Of a stretch of 64,000 nt of DNA, positions 44,817 to 55,033 are shown one piece after another. Below the pieces are notes generated by a model. That model did no database searches. It had not been told where the DNA came from and saw nothing but the letters and a program-made list of their open reading frames with translations. This DNA comes from Cellulomonas palmilytica. Its GTDB lineage: Bacteria > Actinomycetota > Actinomycetes > Actinomycetales > Cellulomonadaceae. The stretch spans positions 2,294,001 through 2,358,000 of the forward strand of contig NZ_CP062221.1 of NCBI RefSeq assembly GCF_021590045.1, in the 5' to 3' direction. The first letter of the stretch is position 1. The number at the start of each line of letters is the position of its first letter. The position numbers and the translations under genes are program-made.

Positions 44817-45760
44817 CGCAGGGTCCGTCCGGTGAGGTCGAGGAAGACGTCCTCGAGCGTGCGGCGGCCGACGGTGAGCCGCGTCGCGAGCACGTCCTGC
44901 TCGGCGAGCCACCGCGTCAGGGCGGCGACGGTCGTCGGGCCGACGGCCCCGACGACCGCGTACGAGCCGGGGGAGGTCTCCGTCGCCGTCACCGCGGGGG
45001 CGTCGCCGGCGGTGAGGGCCGCGGCGAGCGCGGCGAGGTCGAGCCCGGGTGCCGCGTCGAGGCGCAGCGTGCGGTCGTCGCCCGACGAGACGAGGTCGCG
45101 CACCGAGCCCTGCGCGATGACCCTGCCGTGGTCGACGACGACGACGTGGTCGGCGAGGTCCTCCGCCTCGTCCATGAGGTGCGTCGTGAGCACGACCGCC
45201 ACGCCCTCGTCGCGCAGCTCGCGCACGAGGTCCCACACGGCGCGGCGGGACTGCGGGTCCATGCCCGCGCTCGGCTCGTCGAGGAACGCGACCTGCGGGC
45301 GCCCGACGACGGCCGCGGCGAGCGCGAGGCGCTGGCGTTGCCCGCCTGACAGGCGACGCACGGTGGTGCGCGCGAAGGACGCGAGCCCGAGGCGTTCGGT
45401 GAGCTCGTCGAGCGGACGCGGGTCGGCGTACATGCGGGCGACGTGCTCGAGCATGTGCGCGGCGGGCACGCCCGTGGGCAGGCCGCCGTCCTGCAGCATG
45501 ACGCCGACGCGGGGGCGCAGCTCACGGGCGTCGTCGACCGGGTCCAGCCCGAGGACGCGCACCGTGCCCGCGTCGGGGCGGCGCAGCCCCTCGCAGCACT
45601 CGATCGTCGTCGTCTTGCCCGCGCCGTTCGGCCCGAGGACGGCGGTCACGGCACCGGGGCGCGCGACGAGGTCGAGACCGTCGACGACGGCGCGGTCGCC
45701 GTAGCGCTTGACGAGTGCGGAGATCTCGACGGCGTGCTCGGCGACGGGGGAGGCGGGCAC
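44813..45760 (-). CDS. ABC transporter ATP-binding protein
   Basis: A 315-aa ATPase: Walker A GPNGAGKT at 43-50, signature LSGGQRQRLALAAAV, Walker B VAFLDEPSAGMDP, H-loop TTHLMDEAE, and a C-terminal RRTLEDVFLDLTG tail. Translation from GTG 45760 is supported by TAGACT 8 nt upstream. It is divergent from sufR. The conserved place next to suf genes in actinobacteria suggests a link with iron-sulfur or heme metabolism, but this is inference. Confidence 0.9.
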   Translation of the reverse strand: MPASPVAEHAVEISALVKRYGDRAVVDGLDLVARPGAVTAVLGPNGAGKTTTIECCEGLRRPDAGTVRVLGLDPVDDARELRPRVGVMLQDGGLPTGVPAAHMLEHVARMYADPRPLDELTERLGLASFARTTVRRLSGGQRQRLALAAAVVGRPQVAFLDEPSAGMDPQSRRAVWDLVRELRDEGVAVVLTTHLMDEAEDLADHVVVVDHGRVIAQGSVRDLVSSGDDRTLRLDAAPGLDLAALAAALTAGDAPAVTATETSPGSYAVVGAVGPTTVAALTRWLAEQDVLATRLTVGRRTLEDVFLDLTGRTLR

Positions 45761-45768
45761 GGACGACG

Positions 45769-45774
45769 AGTCTA
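45769..45774 (-). promoter_or_regulatory. -10 element of a leaderless ABC ATPase transcript
   Basis: TAGACT on the minus strand, 8 nt before the GTG at 45760. Confidence 0.55.
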
Positions 45775-45870
45775 GGTGGCCACGGACGCCGCGCGCCCGC
45801 GGGTCCGTGCGCCGTCGCGTGGGGCACGTCACACCGTGGACGGGAAGGCGCGAAGGGTTGCCTTGCTTGC

Positions 45871-45909
45871 GGATACTGAATTTGGCAACAACCATGTTGT
45901 CGATATCCG
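45871..45909 (+). promoter_or_regulatory. suf operon promoter with nested palindrome (likely SufR operator)
   Basis: TTGGCA (45882-45887), 16-bp spacer and TATCCG (45904-45909) form a promoter. Its spacer contains ACAAC-CAT-GTTGT (45888-45900), and an outer GGATA/TATCC pair (45871-45875, 45904-45908) encloses it. The stretch is unusually AT-rich. SufR, encoded next, is the obvious binder. The rest of 45775-46043 is leader without a gene. Confidence 0.55.
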
Positions 45910-46043
45910 TCGTCGGGCTCGTCGTGCCTCGCATCGCCAACTCGGCACCCCGGCGGCTCTCGAACGGCCGTCCCCCGGGCCGACGCCCCGCACAGCGGGA
46001 GCGACGGACGCCGGGAACGGGCCGAACCGACCGGGGAGGTGGG

Positions 46044-46910
46044 ATGAGCAAGGTCACGCACGTCGCGCGCACCCCGGACGCCCACGCCCCGGCCGCGCAC
46101 GCCACCGCCCCGCACGCCACCGCCCCGCACGCCACCGCCCCGCACGCCACCGCCCCGCACGCCACGGCCCCGTACGCGGGCCACGGCGACGACACCGCCG
46201 ACGCCTCGACGCGTCAGCGGGTCCTGCAGCTCGTCGCGGGCGAGGGGCCCATCACGGCCGCCGACCTCGCGGCCCGGCTCGACCTGACGCCCGCCGCGAT
46301 CCGCCGTCACCTCGGCGTGCTCGAGGGCGTCGCGCAGATCGCGGTGCACGACGGCGTGGGTCTCGGCCCCGCACGGCGTGGCCGGCCCGCCAAGCGGTAC
46401 GTCGTGACGGCGCAGGGTCAGAGCGCGCTGTCGCACCGGTACGCCGAGATCGCGACCGACGCGCTGCGGTTCCTCGCCGACACGGTGGGGACCGAGGCCG
46501 TCGAGCGGTTCGCGGCGCAGCGCGTCGCCGAGCTCGAGGCACGGCTCGCGCCGCGGGTCGACGAGGCCGCGGGCGACGACGTCACGGGACGCGTGGAGCG
46601 CCTCGCGGACGCGTTGTCCGACGACGGCTACGCGGCCACGGCGCGCACGGTGCCCGGCCTGCACGCCGTCCAGCTGTGCCAGGGCCACTGCCCGGTGCAG
46701 GACGTCGCGCACGAGTTCCCGCAGCTGTGCGACGCCGAGACGCGCGCGTTCTCGCGCCTGCTCGGCGTCCACGTGCAGCGGCTCGCGACCCTCGCGGGCG
46801 GCGGGCACGTGTGCACCACGAACATCCCGGTCGCCCAGCCGCCACCCGCGGCGGGCACCGCCCCGACCAGCAACCCCCCTGTGCTCGCCCCGGAAGGAAC
46901 GAACGCATGA
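46044..46910 (+). CDS. sufR: Iron-sulfur cluster-sensing repressor SufR
   Basis: A 288-aa regulator of the suf operon. A winged-helix domain occupies about 52-120 ([20 protein letters not shown]). Four cysteines likely bind the sensing cluster: C212, C216, C229 and C257, in CQGHC, QLC and HVCTTN contexts. The N-terminus has five HATAP repeats from a 15-bp tandem repeat, probably disordered. GGGAGG precedes ATG 46044. It leads the operon and should repress it when clusters are plentiful. Confidence 0.9.
   Translation: MSKVTHVARTPDAHAPAAHATAPHATAPHATAPHATAPHATAPYAGHGDDTADASTRQRVLQLVAGEGPITAADLAARLDLTPAAIRRHLGVLEGVAQIAVHDGVGLGPARRGRPAKRYVVTAQGQSALSHRYAEIATDALRFLADTVGTEAVERFAAQRVAELEARLAPRVDEAAGDDVTGRVERLADALSDDGYAATARTVPGLHAVQLCQGHCPVQDVAHEFPQLCDAETRAFSRLLGVHVQRLATLAGGGHVCTTNIPVAQPPPAAGTAPTSNPPVLAPEGTNA
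46098..46172 (+). repeat. 15-bp tandem repeat inside sufR
   Basis: Five tandem copies of CACGCCACCGCCCCG (last copy with one change) encode HATAP x5. A slippage-prone site near the start of a regulator. Confidence 0.9.
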
Positions 46911-48346
46911 GCGCACCCACGCAGGACCCGGCACAGCCGATGACGCAGGACGAGGCCATCGCCTCGATCGGCAACTACACCTACGGCTGGCACGACCCGG
47001 ACGTCGCGGGCGCGACCGCTCGGCGAGGGCTGGACGAGGACGTCGTCCGTGAGATCTCGCGGCTCAAGAACGAGCCCGAGTGGATGCTCAAGACGCGCCT
47101 GAAGGCGCTGCGCATGTTCGAGAAGAAGCCCATGCCCTGGTGGGGCGCGGACCTGTCGGGCATCGACTTCGACAACATCAAGTACTTCGTGCGGTCCACG
47201 GAGAAGCAGGCGGCCAGCTGGGACGACCTGCCCGAGGACATCAAGAGCACGTACGACCGGCTCGGCATCCCGGAGGCGGAGAAGCAGCGCCTCGTCGCGG
47301 GCGTCGCCGCGCAGTACGAGTCCGAGGTCGTCTACCACCAGATCCAGGAGTCGCTCGAGGAGCAGGGCGTCATCTTCCTCGACACCGACACGGGCCTGCG
47401 CGAGCACCCGGAGATCTTCGAGCAGTACTTCGGCTCCGTGATCCCCCCGGGCGACAACAAGTTCGCGTCGCTCAACACCGCCGTGTGGTCGGGCGGCTCG
47501 TTCGTCTACGTCCCGCCGGGCGTGCACGTCGAGATCCCGCTGCAGGCCTACTTCCGCATCAACACGGAGAACATGGGCCAGTTCGAGCGGACGCTGATCA
47601 TCGCGGACGAGGGCTCGTACGTGCACTACGTCGAGGGCTGCACCGCGCCGGTGTACTCCTCGGACTCGCTGCACTCGGCCGTCGTCGAGATCATCGTCAA
47701 GAAGAACGCCCGCGTGCGGTACACGACGATCCAGAACTGGTCGAACAACGTGTACAACCTCGTGACCAAGCGGGCGACCGCCGCCGAGGGCGCGACCATG
47801 GAGTGGGTCGACGGCAACATCGGCTCGAAGGTCACCATGAAGTACCCGGCGATCTACCTCATGGGCGAGCACGCGCGCGGCGAGACGCTGTCGATCGCGT
47901 TCGCCGGCGAGGGCCAGCACCAGGACGCGGGCTCGAAGATGGTGCACGCCGCGCCGCACACCTCGAGCTCGATCGTCTCGAAGTCGGTCGCGCGCGGCGG
48001 TGGCCGCACGTCGTACCGCGGCCTCGTGCAGATCCTCGAGGGCGCCTCGCACTCCGCGTCCAACGTGCTGTGCGACGCGCTGCTCGTCGACCAGATCTCC
48101 CGCTCGGACACCTACCCGTACGTCGACGTCCGCGAGGACGACGTGTCGATGGGCCACGAGGCCACGGTGTCCCGCGTGAGCGAGGACCAGCTGTTCTACC
48201 TGATGTCCCGAGGCATGCCGGAGACGGAGGCCATGGCGATGATCGTGCGCGGGTTCGTCGAGCCCATCGCGCGTGAGCTGCCCATGGAGTACGCCCTCGA
48301 GCTGAACCGCCTCATCGAGCTGCAGATGGAAGGGGCCGTCGGCTGA
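46907..48346 (+). CDS. sufB: Fe-S cluster assembly scaffold SufB
   Basis: A 479-aa scaffold of the SufBC2D complex on which clusters are built. The conserved opening is [19 protein letters not shown], with a beta-helix core and the late [12 protein letters not shown] motif. There is no intein, unlike M. tuberculosis SufB. ATG 46907 overlaps sufR's stop and has GGAAGGA upstream. Confidence 0.95.
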   Translation: MSAPTQDPAQPMTQDEAIASIGNYTYGWHDPDVAGATARRGLDEDVVREISRLKNEPEWMLKTRLKALRMFEKKPMPWWGADLSGIDFDNIKYFVRSTEKQAASWDDLPEDIKSTYDRLGIPEAEKQRLVAGVAAQYESEVVYHQIQESLEEQGVIFLDTDTGLREHPEIFEQYFGSVIPPGDNKFASLNTAVWSGGSFVYVPPGVHVEIPLQAYFRINTENMGQFERTLIIADEGSYVHYVEGCTAPVYSSDSLHSAVVEIIVKKNARVRYTTIQNWSNNVYNLVTKRATAAEGATMEWVDGNIGSKVTMKYPAIYLMGEHARGETLSIAFAGEGQHQDAGSKMVHAAPHTSSSIVSKSVARGGGRTSYRGLVQILEGASHSASNVLCDALLVDQISRSDTYPYVDVREDDVSMGHEATVSRVSEDQLFYLMSRGMPETEAMAMIVRGFVEPIARELPMEYALELNRLIELQMEGAVG

Positions 48347-49641
48347 TGACGACCACCACGAACGAGTCGGGGCTGTCGACCGACCACTCCCGCGCGGTCG
48401 CGGACGGCGCGCACACCCACGGCGTGGGCGGCGTGCCCGAGGCGTCGCGCGCCGAGCGCCGTACCTCCTTCGACGTCACGGACTTCCCGGTCCCGAACGG
48501 TCGCGAGGAGGAGTGGCGGTTCACCCCGGTCGACCGCCTCGCGCCGCTGTTCGCGGCCGCGACCGACGGCGTGCTCGCCGGTCACGGCGTGCTGACCACG
48601 GTCGTCGAGTCGCCCGAGGCGGGCGTCGAGATCGTCGACCGCGGCGACGCGCGCCTCGGCACGGTCGGCAAGCCCGGTGACCGGGCCGCCGCCGTCGCGT
48701 GGGCCTCCGCGCCGCGCGCGACGCTCGTGACGATCCCGCGCGAGGCCGTGGCGTCCAAGGTCACGTCCGTGCGCATCGAGGGCGTCGAGGGCGCCGGCAG
48801 TAACGAGGCGCCGCTCGAGCCGAGCGCCGCGCACCTCGTCGTGAAGGCCGAGGCGCTGTCGCAGGGCACGGTCGTCATCGACCACGTCGGTCACGCCGCG
48901 CTCACCGAGACGGTCGAGATCGTCGCGGAGGACGGCGCGCACCTCACGGTCGTGTCCGTGCACGACTGGGCCGACGGCTCGGTGCACAACGCGTCGCACC
49001 GCCTCAAGGTCGGCCGCGACGCGACGGTCAAGCACATCGTCGTGACGCTCGGCGGCGACGTCGTGCGCGTGACGCCCGACGCGGAGTTCTCCGGCGAGGG
49101 CGGCTCGGTCACGATGCTCGGCCTGTACTTCGCCGACGCGTCGCAGCACCAGGAGCACCGCCTGTTCGTCGACCACGCGGTGCCGAACTGCGTCAGCCGC
49201 GTGACCTACAAGGGCGCGCTGCAGGGCGAGGGCGCGCACACCGTGTGGGTCGGCGACGTGCTGATCCGCGCCGAGGCCGAGGGCACCGACACGTACGAGC
49301 TCAACCGCAACCTCGTCCTCACGGACGGCGCGCGCGCGGACTCGGTGCCGAACCTCGAGATCGAGACCGGTGTCATCGAGGGCGCGGGTCACGCGTCCGC
49401 GACCGGACGGTTCGACGACGAGCAGCTGTTCTACCTGCGGGCCCGCGGCATCCCCGAGCCCGACGCACGTCGCCTCGTCGTGCGCGGGTTCTTCGCCGAG
49501 CTCGTGCACGAGATCGGCGTGCCGGAGGTCGAGGAGCGCCTCATCGCCGCGATCGAGGCCGAGCTCGAGGAGTCGATGTCCGTGCTCGACCAGGTCGCCG
49601 TCGAGGGCAGCGAGACGGGCGCCGTCGTGGAGCAGGCATGA
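48346..49641 (+). CDS. sufD: Fe-S cluster assembly protein SufD
   Basis: A 431-aa partner of SufB with the same beta-helix fold; FPVPNGREEEWRFTPVDRLAPL is the conserved start and GRFDDEQLFYLRARGIPEPDARRL the conserved end. ATG 48346 shares a base with the sufB stop. The first 35 residues are variable. Confidence 0.94.
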   Translation: MTTTTNESGLSTDHSRAVADGAHTHGVGGVPEASRAERRTSFDVTDFPVPNGREEEWRFTPVDRLAPLFAAATDGVLAGHGVLTTVVESPEAGVEIVDRGDARLGTVGKPGDRAAAVAWASAPRATLVTIPREAVASKVTSVRIEGVEGAGSNEAPLEPSAAHLVVKAEALSQGTVVIDHVGHAALTETVEIVAEDGAHLTVVSVHDWADGSVHNASHRLKVGRDATVKHIVVTLGGDVVRVTPDAEFSGEGGSVTMLGLYFADASQHQEHRLFVDHAVPNCVSRVTYKGALQGEGAHTVWVGDVLIRAEAEGTDTYELNRNLVLTDGARADSVPNLEIETGVIEGAGHASATGRFDDEQLFYLRARGIPEPDARRLVVRGFFAELVHEIGVPEVEERLIAAIEAELEESMSVLDQVAVEGSETGAVVEQA

Positions 49642-49970
49642 CCGCACAGCTCGCGTGCTACGCGTCCGACGTGCCCGTCGGCGGCACGCTGCGCGTCGAG
49701 CTCGAGGCCGAGACCGGGACGGTCGAGGTCGCGATCGTGCGCGACGACGACGGCGAGCTGCACGCGATCAGCGACATCTGCTCGCACGGCGCCGTCTCTC
49801 TGTCCGACGGCGAGGTCGAGGGCTGCACGATCGAGTGCTGGCTGCACGGCTCGCGGTTCGACCTGCGCTCCGGCAAGCCGCTCGGCCCGCCCGCCGTCAC
49901 CCCCGTCCCCGTCTACCCGGTCACGCTGGACGGCGAGCGCGTGCTCGTCGACGTGGACCGGACTCTCTGA
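49638..49970 (+). CDS. Rieske-type [2Fe-2S] ferredoxin
   Basis: A 110-aa protein with the Rieske pattern C-x-H (ICSHG) and C-x-x-H (CWLHG), about 17 residues apart. Such ferredoxins sit between sufD and sufC in many actinobacteria and may deliver electrons to cluster assembly. ATG 49638 overlaps the sufD stop. Confidence 0.9.
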   Translation: MTAQLACYASDVPVGGTLRVELEAETGTVEVAIVRDDDGELHAISDICSHGAVSLSDGEVEGCTIECWLHGSRFDLRSGKPLGPPAVTPVPVYPVTLDGERVLVDVDRTL

Positions 49971-49995
49971 CCTTTTCACTGAGGAGCAACCCCGC

Positions 49996-52120
<2,125 letters not shown>

Positions 52121-52137
52121 CGGCGGAGAGGTCGCAC

Positions 52138-52614
52138 ATGAGCAGCTCGATGGAGCAGCTGTACCAGCAGGTGATCCTGGACCACGCGAAGTTCCCGCAC
52201 GGGCGGGGGCTGGGCGACGCGGTCTCGGGCGCCCACTCGGCGCAGTCGCACCAGGTGAACCCCACGTGCGGCGACGAGGTGACGCTGCAGGTCGACGTCG
52301 ACGACTCCGGTGTGGTCCGCGGGCTGCGCTGGGAGGGCCAGGGGTGCTCGATCTCGCAGGCCTCGGTCTCCGTCCTGCACGACCTGGTCCTCGACCAGCC
52401 GCTCACGACCGTCGACACCCTCGCCGCGTCGTTCCGTGACCTCATGCAGTCCAAGGGCCAGGGGCTCGACGACGACGACGCCGAGGAGGCGCTCGGCGAC
52501 GCCGCCGCCTTCACGGGCGTCGGCAAGTACTCCGCACGCGTGAAGTGCGCCCTGCTCGGCTGGGTCGCCCTGAACGACGCACTCATCAAGACCGGCTCCC
52601 GGGAGGACGCATGA
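52138..52614 (+). CDS. sufU: SufU sulfur-transfer protein
   Basis: A 158-aa zinc-dependent partner of SufS that accepts persulfide sulfur. Conserved ligands are Cys44 and Asp46 (PTCGDEV), the cysteine in GQGCSIS and the one in RVKCALLGW. GGAGAGG precedes ATG 52138. Follows sufS by 17 bp and overlaps the next gene by 4 bp. Confidence 0.93.
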   Translation: MSSSMEQLYQQVILDHAKFPHGRGLGDAVSGAHSAQSHQVNPTCGDEVTLQVDVDDSGVVRGLRWEGQGCSISQASVSVLHDLVLDQPLTTVDTLAASFRDLMQSKGQGLDDDDAEEALGDAAAFTGVGKYSARVKCALLGWVALNDALIKTGSREDA

Positions 52615-52940
52615 CCAGCCCCACCACGGGCTCCCCGACGACCGTCGCCGACGTCGAGGAGGCGATGCGCGACGTGATCGACCCCGAGCTCGGGATCAAC
52701 GTCGTGGACCTCGGCCTCGTGTACGGCATCGCGCTCGAGCAGAACACCGCCGTCATCGACATGACGCTCACCTCGGCGGCCTGCCCGCTGACGGACGTCA
52801 TCGAGGACCAGTCCGCGCAGGCGCTCGACGGCATCGTCGACGGCTTCCGCATCAACTGGGTGTGGATGCCGCCGTGGGGCCCGGAGAAGATCACGGACGA
52901 CGGCCGCGAGCAGATGCGGGCGCTCGGCTTCAACATCTGA
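52611..52940 (+). CDS. sufT: SufT, MIP18 family metal-sulfur assembly factor
   Basis: A 109-aa protein of the DUF59/MIP18 family, with DPELGINVVDLGLVYG and the conserved cysteine in TSAACPLTD. SufT homologues help mature iron-sulfur proteins. Last gene of the suf operon; a 10-bp-stem terminator follows. Confidence 0.92.
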   Translation: MTSPTTGSPTTVADVEEAMRDVIDPELGINVVDLGLVYGIALEQNTAVIDMTLTSAACPLTDVIEDQSAQALDGIVDGFRINWVWMPPWGPEKITDDGREQMRALGFNI

Positions 52941-52956
52941 CACACCTCGCGCACAG

Positions 52957-52986
52957 GCGGTGGACGGCGGACTCGTCGTCCACCGC
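52957..52986 (+). terminator. suf operon terminator
   Basis: GCGGTGGACG (52957-52966) pairs with CGTCCACCGC (52977-52986) around a 10-nt loop, 16 nt after the sufT stop. Confidence 0.7.
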
Positions 52987-53006
52987 ATCCGTTCGTGTGA
53001 CGCTCC

Positions 53007-53036
53007 TTGCTCGGGCGAGCCCGCCCGCGTTAGCGT
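53007..53036 (+). promoter_or_regulatory. Promoter of the riboswitch-CxxC transcript
   Basis: TTGCTC (53007-53012), 18-bp spacer, TAGCGT (53031-53036). The expected start, about 53043, coincides with the 5' end of the riboswitch fold. Confidence 0.6.
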
Positions 53037-53042
53037 CTCGGC

Positions 53043-53128
53043 AGGTCAAGAGTGACCAGCGACACGCCCTCCGCGTGCTGGTCCGGCAACCGCGCAACCT
53101 CGCGCACGGTGCCCCGGGGGAAGACCGG
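53043..53128 (+). promoter_or_regulatory. SAM riboswitch candidate (SAM-I clan, SAM-IV or SAM-I/IV type)
   Basis: The leader reads GGTCAAGAGTGACCAGC then GACA and continues to GTCCGGCAACC, CGGTGCCCCGGGG and GACC. P1 is GGTC (53044-53047) with GACC (53123-53126). P2 is a perfect GACCAGC (53054-53060) with GCTGGTC (53077-53083), with an inner ACGC/GCGT stem and a GAC bulge. P3 pairs GGCA (53085-53088) with TGCC (53110-53113), with a CGCG/CGCG tip. A CCCC/GGGG P4 follows. This is the arrangement I recall for actinobacterial SAM-IV leaders. The remaining 43 nt hold a GC-rich hairpin and the GGGAG site of the next gene. Confidence 0.7.
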
Positions 53129-53171
53129 CCCGACGGCGACCGCCGCCGGGAAGTGCGAAGGGAGTACACCC

Positions 53172-53930
53172 ATGTCCGAGACGTACCTGCGCGCCGACGG
53201 TCTCGTCGAGCTGCGCCCCGACCCCGCGACCCTCGCGCAGGCCGCGCGCACCGGGGTCACCGTCATCACCCGCGGGGAGCTGTGCACCGCGTGCCTCGTC
53301 GGCGACTGGGGACAGTCGCTGCTCAAGGTCACCAAGACGCTGTGCGACGACTGCACGTGGCTCGAGTCCGAGGTCGCGCGCCGTGCCGGGACCGCGCGGT
53401 CGCGTGCGGGCCGGCCGGCCGGCGGCGGGGTCCTGCAGGTCGCCGGGAGGACGGACCCGTACGACGAGGCGTGGGCGCCGGTCCGGGCCGCGTACGGGGT
53501 GCGCACGCGGCGGCTGGTCGAGGTGTTCGACCGGGCCGTGGCGCTCGGCGTCCCGCTCGTCGACATCGACACGGGCGACGGTGACGGGCGCACCGTCCGC
53601 GCCGTCGCGCGGGAGGACCTGCGCCGGCACGAGCTGCTGGACGAGTCCGCGCCGGTGCGGGTGCGCCGGTTCGCCGCGTGGCTGCGCGTCCTGGCTCCCG
53701 AGGACCACGCCGCGCGCGCGGACGTGCTCGCGGACGTCCGGGGGCTCGCCCGCGCCCTGTGCGCGCACCAGGACGAGGTCCGTGCGGCGCGGGCGCGGGC
53801 GGACCTGGAACGCGCCACGCGCGAGGCGGTCCAGGGGCTCACGGCGGTCGGGCGCGCCCCCGTCGCGCTGGGAGCGGCGGCGGGACGGGTGGTCCGCACG
53901 CGGCTGACTCGGTCCGGCTCCCGGGCATGA
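53172..53930 (+). CDS. Hypothetical protein with a CxxC-x16-CxxC knuckle, under the SAM-type leader
   Basis: A 252-aa soluble protein I do not recognise. Cysteines C38, C41, C58 and C61 form two CxxC pairs (CTAC, CDDC) that likely hold a zinc or iron atom. The remainder is rich in Arg and Ala and probably helical, with a long charged helix near 195-220. No membrane helix or signal peptide is seen. GGGAG precedes ATG 53172. Its own promoter and leader make it a one-gene unit: it is flanked by terminators. Control by SAM would suggest a link with methionine, SAM or sulfur metabolism; the suf operon upstream makes the sulfur link attractive, but this is inference. Confidence 0.75.
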   Translation: MSETYLRADGLVELRPDPATLAQAARTGVTVITRGELCTACLVGDWGQSLLKVTKTLCDDCTWLESEVARRAGTARSRAGRPAGGGVLQVAGRTDPYDEAWAPVRAAYGVRTRRLVEVFDRAVALGVPLVDIDTGDGDGRTVRAVAREDLRRHELLDESAPVRVRRFAAWLRVLAPEDHAARADVLADVRGLARALCAHQDEVRAARARADLERATREAVQGLTAVGRAPVALGAAAGRVVRTRLTRSGSRA

Positions 53931-53960
53931 GGCGGCCGCCCCACACCTGACCCCAAGCGA

Positions 53961-54002
53961 GGGACGGCGGTGCGACCCTCTGCGGGCGCGCACCGCCGTC
54001 CC
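53961..54002. terminator. Bidirectional terminator
   Basis: A perfect 14-bp inverted repeat (53961-53974 with 53989-54002) between the converging CxxC and NYN genes. Confidence 0.8.
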
Positions 54003-54010
54003 CGCCGCCG

Positions 54011-54946
54011 TCAGCGGTAGCTGGGGCGCAGGCGCACGCGCTGCTGGTGCTTCGAGGTCTCCTTGGCGATCTCGACGATGCTCGAGCGCGAGGCGATGAA
54101 GTCGCTGAACGACGTGAACCCCAGCGGGCGCTCGGCGAACGCCGGGTCGAGGCGCATCATCTGGCTCTTGACCTCGCCGTACGAGAGCCAGGGCTCGTCG
54201 TCCTTCTTCGCGTGGATGAGGCGCATGGCGCGCATGAGCAGCTGCGTGGCGCGGCGCTGCGCGGCGCGGTCGCCGTTCGGCGCGGGCTGCGCGGCGCGTT
54301 CGTCGGACGTGTCGGCCGCGGGGGAGGGCTCGGGTGCGGCGGTGGCCGGCTCGTCGGGCTCGTCGTCCTCGGGCGGTGCGCTCGTGTCGAGGATCGCGTC
54401 GTAGTCCGCGTACTCGTCGCACGCGGACATCAGGGAGCGGCTCGTCGAGCCCGCGACGCCCACGCCGATGACGGTGCGGCCGAGGCGCTTGGCGCGCTGC
54501 GCGAGCGCGATGTAGTCGGAGTCGCCCGCGATGATCACGACGTGCGTGAGGTCCTCGAGGCGGAACAGGTCCTCGATGACGTCGACCGCGAGCCGGATGT
54601 CCGCGCCGTTCTTCATGCGCGGGCCGACGGGGAACAGCTGCGTGAGGTCGACCGCGCGGTCGATGAGCTGCTGGTGGTAGCCGGCGTTCACGGGCTGCGA
54701 CCAGTCGGCGTACGCGCGGCTGACGACGACGCGGCCGAACGACGACGCGTAGTCGATGATCGCGTCCACGTCGACCCGCGCGGCGCGCAGCCTCGTGGCG
54801 ACCTCGCCGTCGCCGTCGGGTCGGTGGCGGCGCGCGTCGTCGGACTGGAACGCGCCGCGGCGGTGCACCTGGTCGTACCGGGAGATGACGATGTTGTCGA
54901 AGTCGATGTAGACGCCCACGCGGGCGGAGCTGTCGTCGGTGCTCAT
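54011..54946 (-). CDS. NYN-domain ribonuclease with C-terminal LOTUS/OST-HTH domain
   Basis: A 311-aa protein. The NYN (PIN-like) nuclease domain shows its acidic residues in VYIDFDN (Asp15, Asp17), the KNGADIRLAVD helix and GDSDY (Asp142, Asp144). After a Pro/Ala/Asp linker (about 185-225) comes a LOTUS-type winged helix (about 228-300, LMRAMRLIHAKKDDEPWLSYGEVKSQM) of a kind that binds RNA, often G-rich or structured. It is probably an RNA-processing or RNA-decay enzyme. CAGACT lies 6 nt before the ATG (leaderless) and a repeat array lies upstream. Confidence 0.87.
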   Translation of the reverse strand: MSTDDSSARVGVYIDFDNIVISRYDQVHRRGAFQSDDARRHRPDGDGEVATRLRAARVDVDAIIDYASSFGRVVVSRAYADWSQPVNAGYHQQLIDRAVDLTQLFPVGPRMKNGADIRLAVDVIEDLFRLEDLTHVVIIAGDSDYIALAQRAKRLGRTVIGVGVAGSTSRSLMSACDEYADYDAILDTSAPPEDDEPDEPATAAPEPSPAADTSDERAAQPAPNGDRAAQRRATQLLMRAMRLIHAKKDDEPWLSYGEVKSQMMRLDPAFAERPLGFTSFSDFIASRSSIVEIAKETSKHQQRVRLRPSYR

Positions 54947-54952
54947 GCCCGG

Positions 54953-54958
54953 AGTCTG
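54953..54958 (-). promoter_or_regulatory. -10-like hexamer before the NYN gene
   Basis: CAGACT on the minus strand 6 nt before the ATG, matching the spacing seen for other leaderless genes in this window, although its first base is not T. Confidence 0.35.
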
Positions 54959-54970
54959 CCGGACGCGAGA

Positions 54971-55033
54971 GTCACAGGCGTGACAGATGGTGTCACACGC
55001 GGTGTCACAGGCCGCGTCACAGGCGGCGTCACA
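54971..55033. repeat. 12-bp GTCAC direct repeats upstream of the NYN gene
   Basis: GTCAC recurs at 54971, 54992, 55004, 55016 and 55028, the last four exactly 12 bp apart, in units such as GCGTCACAGGCC. The array fills the gap behind the metallopeptidase stop, which lies within the last unit. It might be an operator for the NYN gene or a simple slipped repeat. Confidence 0.75.

Noticed and set aside
46907..48346. An intein in SufB, as in M. tuberculosis
   Set aside because: The protein is 479 aa with an uninterrupted scaffold sequence and no splicing motifs.
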